This document shows, piece by piece, positions 7,713 through 14,872 of a stretch of DNA of 16,155 bases (position 1 is its first letter; each line of letters opens with the position of its first letter). The notes beneath the pieces are model-generated. The model worked only from the letters and a program-made list of their open reading frames with translations. It searched no databases and was not told where the DNA came from. Origin of the DNA: Thermoleophilaceae bacterium (GTDB lineage Bacteria > Actinomycetota > Thermoleophilia > Solirubrobacterales > Thermoleophilaceae); contig JACCSF010000253.1 in NCBI GenBank assembly GCA_013813135.1, positions 1 through 16,155 of the forward strand. The letters are read 5' to 3'. The translations under genes and the position numbers were made by a program.

Positions 7713-8336
7713 ATGCGGATCGAGCCCTATCAACGCTGGGTGCGCGGTCGCGTCGACGGCGCGACCGTGGTGGACAGCAAGCGCGCCGGCCTGCTCTACG
7801 AGCCGGGGCGGCTGCCGGTCTACGTCTTCCCCGAGGACGACGTGCGCCTGGAGTCGGTGCCGCCCGCGGCCGTCCGCCGGGTCGATGACCTGATCCACGT
7901 CGAGTTCGCCGCGCTCGACGAGTGGCTCGAGGAGGACGAGCCCCAGATCGGCCACGCGCCCGACCCCCACCACCGCATCGACGTGCGCGCCACTTCGCGA
8001 CACGTGCGCATCTCGATCGACGGGCAGGTGGTCGCCGACACCACCCGCGCGAGGGCGTTGTTCGAGACGGGCCTGCCCGTGCGCTGGTACATCCCGCGCG
8101 AGGACGTGACGGCCACGCTCGAGCCCACCGAGCACCGCACGACCTGTGCGTACAAGGGCCGCGCCTCCCACTTCACGGTCGCAGGCGCGCCGGCGGTCGC
8201 CTGGAGCTACCCCGACCCGCTCCACGACGGGCTGCCGGTGAAGGACCTGATCGCCTTCTACGACGAGCGCGTGGACGTGGAGGTCGACGGCGAGCCACAG
8301 GCGCGTCCGCAGACGAAGTGGTCCCCCGGCCGTTGA
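7713..8336 (+). CDS. DUF427 domain-containing protein
   Basis: This 207-residue protein contains one complete C-terminal DUF427 domain (about residues 90-195) and an N-terminal half-copy (about 8-60). The signature of the family is clear: a VADT...ALFETGLPVRWYIPREDV strand region, TCAYKGRASHF (145-154), WSYPDP (164-169) and LIAFYDERVDVEVDG near the end. The N-terminal stretch VDSKRAGLLYEPGRLPVYVF echoes the start of the same domain, so the protein looks like a duplication in which the first copy has been trimmed. DUF427 proteins are small, soluble beta-rich proteins common in actinobacteria and fungi, with no established biochemical role that I can name. The ATG start is supported by a well-placed TACTGT -10 box seven bases upstream. 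It is transcribed alone, divergently from the flavoprotein. Confidence 0.88.
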   Translation: MRIEPYQRWVRGRVDGATVVDSKRAGLLYEPGRLPVYVFPEDDVRLESVPPAAVRRVDDLIHVEFAALDEWLEEDEPQIGHAPDPHHRIDVRATSRHVRISIDGQVVADTTRARALFETGLPVRWYIPREDVTATLEPTEHRTTCAYKGRASHFTVAGAPAVAWSYPDPLHDGLPVKDLIAFYDERVDVEVDGEPQARPQTKWSPGR

Positions 8337-8432
8337 GCCGAGCAGCCCCCCGGCCCACTAGATGGTTGGTTTCGCGGCCGCGTGTGCGGGGACGCACGGG
8401 ACCAAGCCGGGCGGGGGAAGCAGGGCGAAGTT

Positions 8433-8447
8433 GATACCCGGGGTATC
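8433..8447. promoter_or_regulatory. 15-base palindrome, candidate operator
   Basis: GATACCC-G-GGGTATC is a perfect inverted repeat with a one-base centre about 130 bases upstream of the sulfatase-like operon. It stands out as an AT-containing symmetric site in a very GC-rich gap. It may bind a dimeric regulator; none is encoded nearby. Confidence 0.4.
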
Positions 8448-8565
8448 GGCCGTGCGCAAGGGGCCGGGCGGGCCCGGACCGGAGCGATCACGTCCCCCGA
8501 TGACCCCGAACCGGCGCAGGTATCCGTGCGTCATCCGCGCGCGCGGGGCCGTGGAATCAATCATC

Positions 8566-8571
8566 TAGGCT
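8566..8571 (+). promoter_or_regulatory. -10 box for the sulfatase-like operon
   Basis: TAGGCT, a common form of the actinobacterial TANNNT -10 hexamer, ends eight bases before the GTG at 8580. With no ribosome binding site between them, this suggests a leaderless or nearly leaderless transcript for the three-gene operon. Confidence 0.45.
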
Positions 8572-8579
8572 CCCCGCCC

Positions 8580-10109
8580 GTGGCGCTGACTCGCAGAGGA
8601 CTATTTGGAGCCGGCGCGGCGGGAGCCGCAACCCTCGGGCTCGGTGCCTGCGGCGACGACTACTTCGAGCCCGCCACCCGCCACGCGAAGGACGCGCCGA
8701 ACACGATCCTGATCGTCACCGACTCGACGCGCTTCGACTACATCCGGGCCTTCAATCCACGGAGCCGCGCGAAGACGCCGAACCTGGACGCGCTCGCCAA
8801 GGACTCGCTGTCCTTCTCGCTCGCCGTGCCCGAGGCGATGCCCACCGGGCCGGCCCGCCGCTCGCTGCTCACAGGGGTGCGGTCCTTCCCCTACCGCAAC
8901 TACGTCCCGACCAAGGGCCTGCCGGTCGGCCCCGGCTGGACCCCGATCCCCGACCACTACCCGATCGTCACCGAGGTGATGGGCGAGGCCGGCATCGAGA
9001 CCGGCTACTCCACCGACAACCCGTTCCTGATCGGCCCGCGCTTCGCCAACTTCCGGCGCACGGTCGACTGGGTCAAGCCGAGCTTCTCCCAGGGGGCGTA
9101 CCGGTTCCTCAACAAGCCGTTCAAGCGGCCCGCCACGCGCAGCCAGATCGAGCGCTACCTCCTGCCGGAGCTGTCGGACAGCGTCGAGATCGGCCGCCTG
9201 CGCTCGATGGTGGGCTGGAACTCGATCTACCGCGACAACGAGCGCCAGTACCCGACCGCGCGCGTAATGCGTGCCGGCATCAACCTGGTCGACGACCTGA
9301 AGCAGCGGCGTCCCTTCTTCATGGGCGTGGACTGCTTCGACCCGCACGAGCCGTTCGACGCCCCGCGCGTCTACCAGCTGGCGGCCGGCAGCCCGAAGGG
9401 CATCGAGGTCGAGCAGGCCATCACCCCGATTCAGCCGTTCGAGACGCCCTACTCCTGGGTGGTCCACGTGGACCTGGACGACGACAGCATCGAGCGTGTG
9501 CGCGAGCTGTACGCGGCCGAGCTCACCTTCACGGACGAGTGGATCGGGCGGCTGATGAACAAGCTCGCCGACGAGAAGCTGCTCGACGAGAGCGTCATCT
9601 ACTACATGTCCGACCACGGGCTGACGCTGGGCGAGAACGGCGTGATGGGCAAGGCCGGCGCCAGGGCCCAGTGGCACATCTACCACGTGCCGGCGATGAT
9701 CCGGCACCCTGAGGGCAAGCTGGCCGGCGAGATGAGCCACTACTTCGCCTCCACGCACGACGTCCCGCGCACCCTGCTCTCGTTCATGGGCGTGCGAGCG
9801 CCCGGGATGATGGAAGGGGAGGATCTGTCGGTGCTGTTCGACGGCCGCGAGCCGCCCGAACGGCAGCACTTCACGTCCTGCTACGACAACTACCTGCTGT
9901 GCGGCGACCGCGACTGGCTCCTCCTGTCGGACAGCGAGGGGCGCCGCAAGCGCCTGTACGACAAGCGCAGCGATCCGAAGGAGCTCCACAACGTCGCCGC
10001 CGACCACCCGCAGATCGTCGACCGCCTGTGGAAGGTGCTCGAGGACGAAGCCGGCGGCACGCTGCCGCAGTTCGGCGCGTCCGGTGCCAGGGGCGTGATC
10101 GGCGGGTGA
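8580..10109 (+). CDS. Sulfatase-like Tat lipoprotein with Thr at the nucleophile position
   Basis: This 509-residue member of the sulfatase/alkaline-phosphatase superfamily probably hydrolyses or transfers a sulfate or phosphate ester at the outer face of the membrane. The GTG start at 8580 gives a twin-arginine motif (LTRRGLF, Arg5-Arg6), a short hydrophobic stretch and a lipobox LGAC with Cys24. Downstream are metal ligand Asp48 (VTDSTRFDY), the nucleophile region MPTGPARRSLLTG, His256 (FDPHEPF), Asp345-His346 (MSDHG) and Lys358 (GKAG). In ordinary sulfatases the motif is Cys/Ser-x-Pro-x-Arg, with Cys or Ser matured to formylglycine; here it is Thr89-Gly-Pro-Ala-Arg. Thr is the nucleophile in LtaS-type phosphoglycerol transferases of the same superfamily, so a phospho- rather than sulfo-transfer reaction is possible. 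Its stop overlaps the next start as GTGA. Confidence 0.85.
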   Translation: MALTRRGLFGAGAAGAATLGLGACGDDYFEPATRHAKDAPNTILIVTDSTRFDYIRAFNPRSRAKTPNLDALAKDSLSFSLAVPEAMPTGPARRSLLTGVRSFPYRNYVPTKGLPVGPGWTPIPDHYPIVTEVMGEAGIETGYSTDNPFLIGPRFANFRRTVDWVKPSFSQGAYRFLNKPFKRPATRSQIERYLLPELSDSVEIGRLRSMVGWNSIYRDNERQYPTARVMRAGINLVDDLKQRRPFFMGVDCFDPHEPFDAPRVYQLAAGSPKGIEVEQAITPIQPFETPYSWVVHVDLDDDSIERVRELYAAELTFTDEWIGRLMNKLADEKLLDESVIYYMSDHGLTLGENGVMGKAGARAQWHIYHVPAMIRHPEGKLAGEMSHYFASTHDVPRTLLSFMGVRAPGMMEGEDLSVLFDGREPPERQHFTSCYDNYLLCGDRDWLLLSDSEGRRKRLYDKRSDPKELHNVAADHPQIVDRLWKVLEDEAGGTLPQFGASGARGVIGG

Positions 10110-11695
10110 CGCCGGGCGCGAGCGGCAGGCTAGGCCCGGCGCGCAGCGATGGTTTCACCCGCCGCGCGCTGCTGCGCCGGGGTGGCGCCACAGCAGCCGG
10201 CGGCGGCTTGCTGGCGAGCCTGACCGGGCCCGCCCCTGCGACGGCCGATCGCTTCGGCGGGGAGCCGGGCTCGAGCGCGCTGCTCGTCGTCCTGCCGCTG
10301 GTGCGCGCCGACTACGTGAAGGCGTTCGATGGCGGCTCGGGCACCGACACGCCGAACCTGAACGAGCTCACCGGCAAGTCGCTGCGCTTCGACCGCGCGA
10401 TCCCCGAGTGCATGCCAGCCCTGCCGGTGCGGCGCACGCTCGTGACCGGCATGCGCTCCTTCCCGTTCCGGGCCTGGGAGCGCACCGACGGGATGCCGGC
10501 CGTGCCCGGTTACAACCCGGTCTTCGACTGGCAGCCGGTGCTGACCGAGACGATGCGCCTGCGCGGCGTGCGCACCCTCTACGTCACCGACAACCCGATC
10601 CTCGACGGGCCGCGCTTCCCGGACGTGCGCCGCCCGGTCGGCACGCCCCCGGCGGCGTCCTCGGCCGAAGGCCTGAAAGCCGAGATCGCCGCCATCGGGC
10701 GGCAGTCGGCCGCGGCGGATCGCACCTTCCGCGCCGGGATCCGGGCGCTGGGCGAGCTCGACGGAGATGCTCCGTACTTCCTCGCGATCGACCCGTTCGA
10801 CCCGGTCGACGCCGCCGAGGCGCCGCCGATCTACGTCAAGCCGGGCGAGGTCGACAAGGAAGGCATCGGCCCGATGAACGACCGTCTCGTAGAGCTGAAG
10901 TTCGGCCGGGAGGACATCGAGGAGCTGCGCGCCGCGTACCGCAAGCACGTCGAGCAAGTGGACCGGTGGGTGGGCCGGCTGATGGATGCGGTCCCGGACG
11001 ACGTGTTCCTGTTCATGCTGGGCGACGTCGGCATCGCCCTCGGCGAGCACGACTACGCCGGGCGCGGCACGCCCACGTCGCACCGGGAGTCGTACGAGAT
11101 CCCATACCTGATCCGCCATCCCAAGGGGGAGAAGGCCGGCGACGACATGGACTGGTACGCCTCCACACACGACGTGGCGCCCACGCTGTTGTCCTCGATG
11201 GGCCTCACGATCCCTGGCAAGATGCGCGGCGAGGACCTGACCCAGCTCTTCGACGACGTGGACGAGGAGGACCTGCCGGACCGGCCTTTCTCGATCACCT
11301 GCAGCGGGTCGTTGATCGTCGTGCGCGACAAGCGCTGGTTGATGGTGGCCGACCGGGAGGAGGTGGAGCGGCGCCTCTACGACGACGACGAGGAAGCCGA
11401 CGACGACGACATGCGCTACGACGACGTCGCAAACGACGAGCCGGGCGTGCTGACGGACCTGTCGCTGGCGGCGCTGACCGTCGCCGGCGGCACTCTGCCC
11501 GAGTTCGGCCCCGACGGCGCGCTGCGCCCGTCCCGCCAGCGCGGCGACGACGACATCGACGACGACGGCATTCCGAACGACTGGGACGCCGTGGACAACG
11601 AGAACCCGGACGACGACGACGAGCCCGGCGACGTCACCTACGACGGGCGCGACCCCGAGGACCGGATCGCCGCGCCGGGCGGCGGCAGCCCATGA
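10106..11695 (+). CDS. Degenerate sulfatase-like protein with Tat signal and acidic Ca-binding-type tail
   Basis: This 529-residue protein is a paralogue of its upstream neighbour, sharing TPNLxxL, RSFPxR, the DP(F/H) region, YASTHDV and PGxMxGEDL. The GTG start overlaps the previous TGA. A twin-arginine signal (FTRRALLRR, Arg19-Arg20) ends at a likely cleavage site APATA|DRF after residue 47, so it is secreted but lacks a lipobox. Catalytic positions are lost: Pro64 replaces the metal Asp, Ala105 the nucleophile, Val234 the His, and the DHG motif is Asp307-Val308-Gly309. It is therefore probably a pseudoenzyme. A nearby CxPxL (Cys102) lacks the required Arg. Acidic clusters near 423-437 and a DIDDDGIPNDWD segment (about 483-494) resemble thrombospondin type 3 calcium-binding repeats. 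Possible roles are scaffold, binding partner or regulator of the upstream enzyme. Confidence 0.82.
   Translation: MTPGASGRLGPARSDGFTRRALLRRGGATAAGGGLLASLTGPAPATADRFGGEPGSSALLVVLPLVRADYVKAFDGGSGTDTPNLNELTGKSLRFDRAIPECMPALPVRRTLVTGMRSFPFRAWERTDGMPAVPGYNPVFDWQPVLTETMRLRGVRTLYVTDNPILDGPRFPDVRRPVGTPPAASSAEGLKAEIAAIGRQSAAADRTFRAGIRALGELDGDAPYFLAIDPFDPVDAAEAPPIYVKPGEVDKEGIGPMNDRLVELKFGREDIEELRAAYRKHVEQVDRWVGRLMDAVPDDVFLFMLGDVGIALGEHDYAGRGTPTSHRESYEIPYLIRHPKGEKAGDDMDWYASTHDVAPTLLSSMGLTIPGKMRGEDLTQLFDDVDEEDLPDRPFSITCSGSLIVVRDKRWLMVADREEVERRLYDDDEEADDDDMRYDDVANDEPGVLTDLSLAALTVAGGTLPEFGPDGALRPSRQRGDDDIDDDGIPNDWDAVDNENPDDDDEPGDVTYDGRDPEDRIAAPGGGSP
11534..11623 (+). other. Asp-rich, thrombospondin type 3-like segment
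   Basis: Within the C-terminus of the degenerate sulfatase-like protein the codons are dominated by GAC, giving DDDIDDDG and then DWDAVDNENPDDDD. The spacing of acidic residues around a Gly follows the DxDxDG pattern of TSP3 calcium-binding repeats. The upstream paralogue has nothing like it. Confidence 0.55.
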
Positions 11696-13416
11696 GCGAA
11701 GCCGCGGAGCCGGTGGCCGAGACCCGCCGCAACCCGTCGGCGGAGTTCCTCTACGCGAACAAGTGGCGCATCTTCGGCGTGATGATGATCGGCTGGTCGA
11801 TGTCCCTGCTCGACATCTCGATCGTGAACATCTCGATCCCCGAGCTGCAGGACGAGATGTCCACGGACGTGGGCACGGTCACCTGGGTCATCAACGCCTA
11901 CAACCTCACGTTCGCAGTCCTGCTCGTGTCGATGGGGCGGCTGGCGGACCAGTTCGGGCGCAGGCGCTTCTTCATCATCGGCCTGACGGTCTTCACGATC
12001 GGCTCGGCGCTGTGCGCGACGGCCTGGTCGGTCGAGTGGCTGATCGTCTTCCGATTGATCCAGGGCGTCGGGGCGGGCATCCTGGCGCCGCTCGGCTTCG
12101 CGATGACGGTGCTGGTGTTCCCGCCCGAGCAGCGCGGACGCGGGCTCGCCCTGATCGCCGTGGTGGCGCTGGTGTCCTCGGCGCTCGGGCCGGTGGTCGG
12201 CGGGGTCCTGGTCGAGGTCGCGAGCTGGCACTGGATCTTCCTGATCAACATCCCGTTCGGCGTGCTCGGCATAGTGATGTGCCTGCGCTGGTGGCCGGAG
12301 ACCTGGGACCTGAGCGCCGGCCGCCAGGTGGATGTGCGGGGCATGCTGCTGCTCGGCGCGGCCGTCTTCTGCCTGATCGTCGCGCTCGTCGAGGCGAACC
12401 CGTTCGGCGGCGACCTGCCGCTCTGGCTCAGCCTGATGCAGGCGGCGATCCTGCTGGGGGCCGCCTTCGTCTGGTGGGAGCGGCGCGCGCCGAACCCGAT
12501 GATCACGCCGGGGCTGATCGCGAACAAGCAGTTCCGCAACGCCAACCTGGGGATGCTGTTCTTCGGCGCGGGCGCGATCGGCAGCCTGCTGCTGCTGTCG
12601 CTCGTGTTCACGAACCTGTGGGGCTACGAGCCGATCGAGGCGGCCTTCGCGCTCGTGCCGGTGCCGCTGATGGGCCTGGTCGCGTGGCCCTTCGCAGCCC
12701 GCTCCGCAGACACCAAGCCGCCCGGGGAGATCGCCCGCCCCGCACTGATCGTGATGGCGATCGGGATGCTGTGGGTCTCGTTCCTGCCCTCCACCGCCGG
12801 GGACGCCTGGACGTACATCCGCATCCTGCCCGGCCTGCTGATGATCGGGGTGGGGATGGGGATCGGCTTCCCGGCGCTGAACGTGGGCGCGATGGGGGCG
12901 GTGGCGGGGCCGGAGGTCGGCCTGGCGTCGGGGATCCTCAACACCGCCCGGCAGCTGGGCGCGGCGATCGGGGTGGCGATCCTGGTGGCCACCTTCGGCG
13001 GCGTGCTGCATGCGCACATGTCGTGGTTCGCCGACGACGAGATCGAGGACGTCGTTGACGACTGGGACATGCCGAGCCCGCTCGCGGGATCGGTCATCCA
13101 GGCGACGCTGCACGACTACACGGGGGGCACCTCCGACCGCTTCGAGCCCAAGCCGGGATTCGACGAGGAGATCATTCGCCAGACTGCGGGCTCGGCGCGC
13201 GAGGGCTACGCGTGGGCCTTCCGGCAGGCGGCGCTGCTCGTGCTCTCGGTGCTGCCGCTGCTGGGTGCGCTGCGGCGCACGCCGACCCAGGCGCGCGCGG
13301 AGTTCATGGCGCAGATGCAGGCACAGCAGAGCGAGCCCGAGCCCGCACCGCAGCGACGAGGGGACGGCGGCGACGGCGCGCCGCGGGCAGCGCCCGTTGA
13401 GAACCCCGCCACTTGA
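11692..13416 (+). CDS. DHA2-family MFS exporter (14-helix type)
   Basis: This 574-residue membrane protein belongs to the major facilitator superfamily, drug:H+ antiporter-2 type, and probably uses the proton gradient to export a small molecule or lipid-like compound. Visible motifs are LDISIVNISIP in the first helix (Asp41), motif A GRLADQFGRRR (82-92), motif B RLIQGVGAGIL near 121 and the antiporter motif C LGPVVGGVL near residue 164. A second cytoplasmic loop and a long acidic extracytoplasmic loop (DDEIEDVVDDWD region) precede the last helix. The tail is polar and Gln/Pro-rich. The ATG at 11692 overlaps the preceding stop as ATGA; the longer upstream frame is a shadow. Coupling to two sulfatase-like genes suggests it moves a substrate or product of the same envelope pathway. 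Specificity cannot be predicted. Confidence 0.9.
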   Translation: MSEAAEPVAETRRNPSAEFLYANKWRIFGVMMIGWSMSLLDISIVNISIPELQDEMSTDVGTVTWVINAYNLTFAVLLVSMGRLADQFGRRRFFIIGLTVFTIGSALCATAWSVEWLIVFRLIQGVGAGILAPLGFAMTVLVFPPEQRGRGLALIAVVALVSSALGPVVGGVLVEVASWHWIFLINIPFGVLGIVMCLRWWPETWDLSAGRQVDVRGMLLLGAAVFCLIVALVEANPFGGDLPLWLSLMQAAILLGAAFVWWERRAPNPMITPGLIANKQFRNANLGMLFFGAGAIGSLLLLSLVFTNLWGYEPIEAAFALVPVPLMGLVAWPFAARSADTKPPGEIARPALIVMAIGMLWVSFLPSTAGDAWTYIRILPGLLMIGVGMGIGFPALNVGAMGAVAGPEVGLASGILNTARQLGAAIGVAILVATFGGVLHAHMSWFADDEIEDVVDDWDMPSPLAGSVIQATLHDYTGGTSDRFEPKPGFDEEIIRQTAGSAREGYAWAFRQAALLVLSVLPLLGALRRTPTQARAEFMAQMQAQQSEPEPAPQRRGDGGDGAPRAAPVENPAT

Positions 13417-13429
13417 CGGAGGCGCTCGA

Positions 13430-14872
13430 CTAAGCGGTTGCGCCCACCGGTGCGGCCTGTGCGAGCCGCTCTTCCACCAGCGCCACCAGCTTGGCGGCGG
13501 ACTGCTCGGCGGCTTCCTGCTCGGTGTCGATCAAGAGCTCGGGAGAGCGCGGCTCCTCGTAGGGGTCCGAGACACCTGTGAACGACTCGATCTGGCCGGA
13601 GCGGGCGCGCCGGTAGAGGCCCTTCACGTCGCGGCGCTCGCACTCCTCCACGGAGGCCTTCACGTACACCTCCAGGAAGCGCTTGCCCATTCGCGCGCGG
13701 GCCGCTTCGCGCGGCTGGCGGAAGGGCGACACCGCGGCCACGAACGTGATCACGCCGTTGCGACTGAGCAGGTCCGAGACCCAGGCGAGGCGGTTGACGT
13801 TCTTGTCGCGGTCCTCGCGCGAGAATCCCAGATCCGCGCTGAGGTTCTGGCGCACGTCGTCGCCGTCAAGCACCTCGACGCGGTGGCCCAGGTCGCGCAG
13901 CTGGCCCGCCGCCAGCCGGCCGATCGTGGACTTGCCCGAGCCGGACAGCCCGGTCAGCCAGACGCAGAGCCCGTCCATCCCGCGCACCGGGGCGGCCAGC
14001 GTGCCGTGCGTGATCGGGCCGAGGTTAGGTTCGCGCCCGTACAGGTCGAAGGCGCGGAAGCAGCTGAACAGACGGTGACCGGGGCCGTGGTAGTCGGAGG
14101 AGCCGGTCGTCAGCAGGCCCAGCTCGGCGCAGCGGTCGGCAAGCAGCAGCGCCTGATCCTCGGTGTGCGTGGCGTAGAACACCTCGACACCGTCGAGCCC
14201 GGCAGCCCGGTAGCGGCCGATCGCCTCGAGCACCTGCCGCTCGTCCCCGATGTCCCAGAACGGGTGCGCCCACACCGCCACGCCCGCAGCCTCGTGGATC
14301 CAGGCGATCGCGTCCTCCACCGTCGGGTGGGTGCGCGCCACGTAGCCCGGCTTGCCCTGGATCAGATAGGCAGGGATGAACGACGAAACGTCGGCGTGCC
14401 CCTCCGCGGCCAGCCGGTCGGCGTTCGCCGGGTGGGCCAGGACCGCCGCCGCCAGGTGCGGCCGGCCGACCGGCTTGCCGGCCGCCTTGCGCGCCTCGAT
14501 CGGCCCGCGGTCGACCGCGAAGCCGAGCTCGCGCAGGCGGGTGGCCATCGCGTCGGCGCGCCGCTCGCGGTCCGCGCGGGCGTCCAGCAGCCGCTCGTTG
14601 AGGAGGCGGCTGCGGTGGTCGATCCCGTAGCCCAGCACGTGTAGGTCCTCGTACGGGAGGTCCACGGCCGAGATCTCGGTGGCGGGAACCACCCGCACGC
14701 CGTGCAGCGCGCCCGACGCGAGCGCCTCGTCCACGCCGTCGACCGTGTCGTGGTCGGAAAGCGCCAGCAGCTTCACGCCCGCCACGGCGGCGTGCTCCAC
14801 CACCCGGGCGGCGGACAGCTCGCCGTCGGAGTGCAGCGAGTGCGACTGCAGGTCGAAGGCGGGCGCGCTCAC
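13430..14872 (-). CDS. PHP phosphoesterase - APS kinase (CysC) fusion
   Basis: This 480-residue protein has two complete enzymes in one chain. Residues 6-280 form a PHP domain of the YciV/TrpH type with all nine expected metal ligands: His11, His14, Asp16, His41, Glu66, His78, His203, Asp260 and His262. Residues 300-470 form an APS kinase: Walker A GLSGSGKST (308-316), LDGDDVRQNLSADLGFSRED (335-354), VSPFR (381-385) and FTGVSDPYEEP (431-441). APS kinase makes PAPS from APS and ATP. Some PHP proteins of this type hydrolyse 3'-phosphoadenosine 5'-phosphate, the by-product left after PAPS donates sulfate. A joined PAPS-making and PAP-clearing enzyme is the natural reading but is inferred. No ATP sulfurylase gene lies in the window. 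The GTG start follows TACCCT by seven bases and overlaps the stop of the broken upstream frame as GTGA. Confidence 0.92.
   Translation of the reverse strand: MSAPAFDLQSHSLHSDGELSAARVVEHAAVAGVKLLALSDHDTVDGVDEALASGALHGVRVVPATEISAVDLPYEDLHVLGYGIDHRSRLLNERLLDARADRERRADAMATRLRELGFAVDRGPIEARKAAGKPVGRPHLAAAVLAHPANADRLAAEGHADVSSFIPAYLIQGKPGYVARTHPTVEDAIAWIHEAAGVAVWAHPFWDIGDERQVLEAIGRYRAAGLDGVEVFYATHTEDQALLLADRCAELGLLTTGSSDYHGPGHRLFSCFRAFDLYGREPNLGPITHGTLAAPVRGMDGLCVWLTGLSGSGKSTIGRLAAGQLRDLGHRVEVLDGDDVRQNLSADLGFSREDRDKNVNRLAWVSDLLSRNGVITFVAAVSPFRQPREAARARMGKRFLEVYVKASVEECERRDVKGLYRRARSGQIESFTGVSDPYEEPRSPELLIDTEQEAAEQSAAKLVALVEERLAQAAPVGATA

Larger units (their letters stand above)
8337..8579 (+). promoter_or_regulatory. 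Non-coding gap before the sulfatase-like operon
   Basis: This 243-base region carries no convincing gene. The operon's first frame is open through part of it (from 8382), but the peptide is Arg/Gly-rich and unlike a conserved N-terminus. It contains the 15-base palindrome at 8433-8447, a GC-rich hairpin CCGGGC-GG-GCCCGG at 8464-8477 and a TAGGCT -10-like box at 8566-8571. Confidence 0.45.

Noticed and set aside
8464..8477. GC hairpin CCGGGC-GG-GCCCGG as a terminator for the DUF427 gene
   Set aside because: It lies about 130 bases past the stop and has no following T-tract; such hairpins are common by chance at this GC content.
10411..10425. Cys102-x-Pro-x-Leu in the degenerate sulfatase-like protein as a shifted formylglycine site
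   Set aside because: The obligatory Arg is Leu, and alignment to the upstream paralogue puts Ala105, not Cys102, at the nucleophile position; the metal Asp is also lost.
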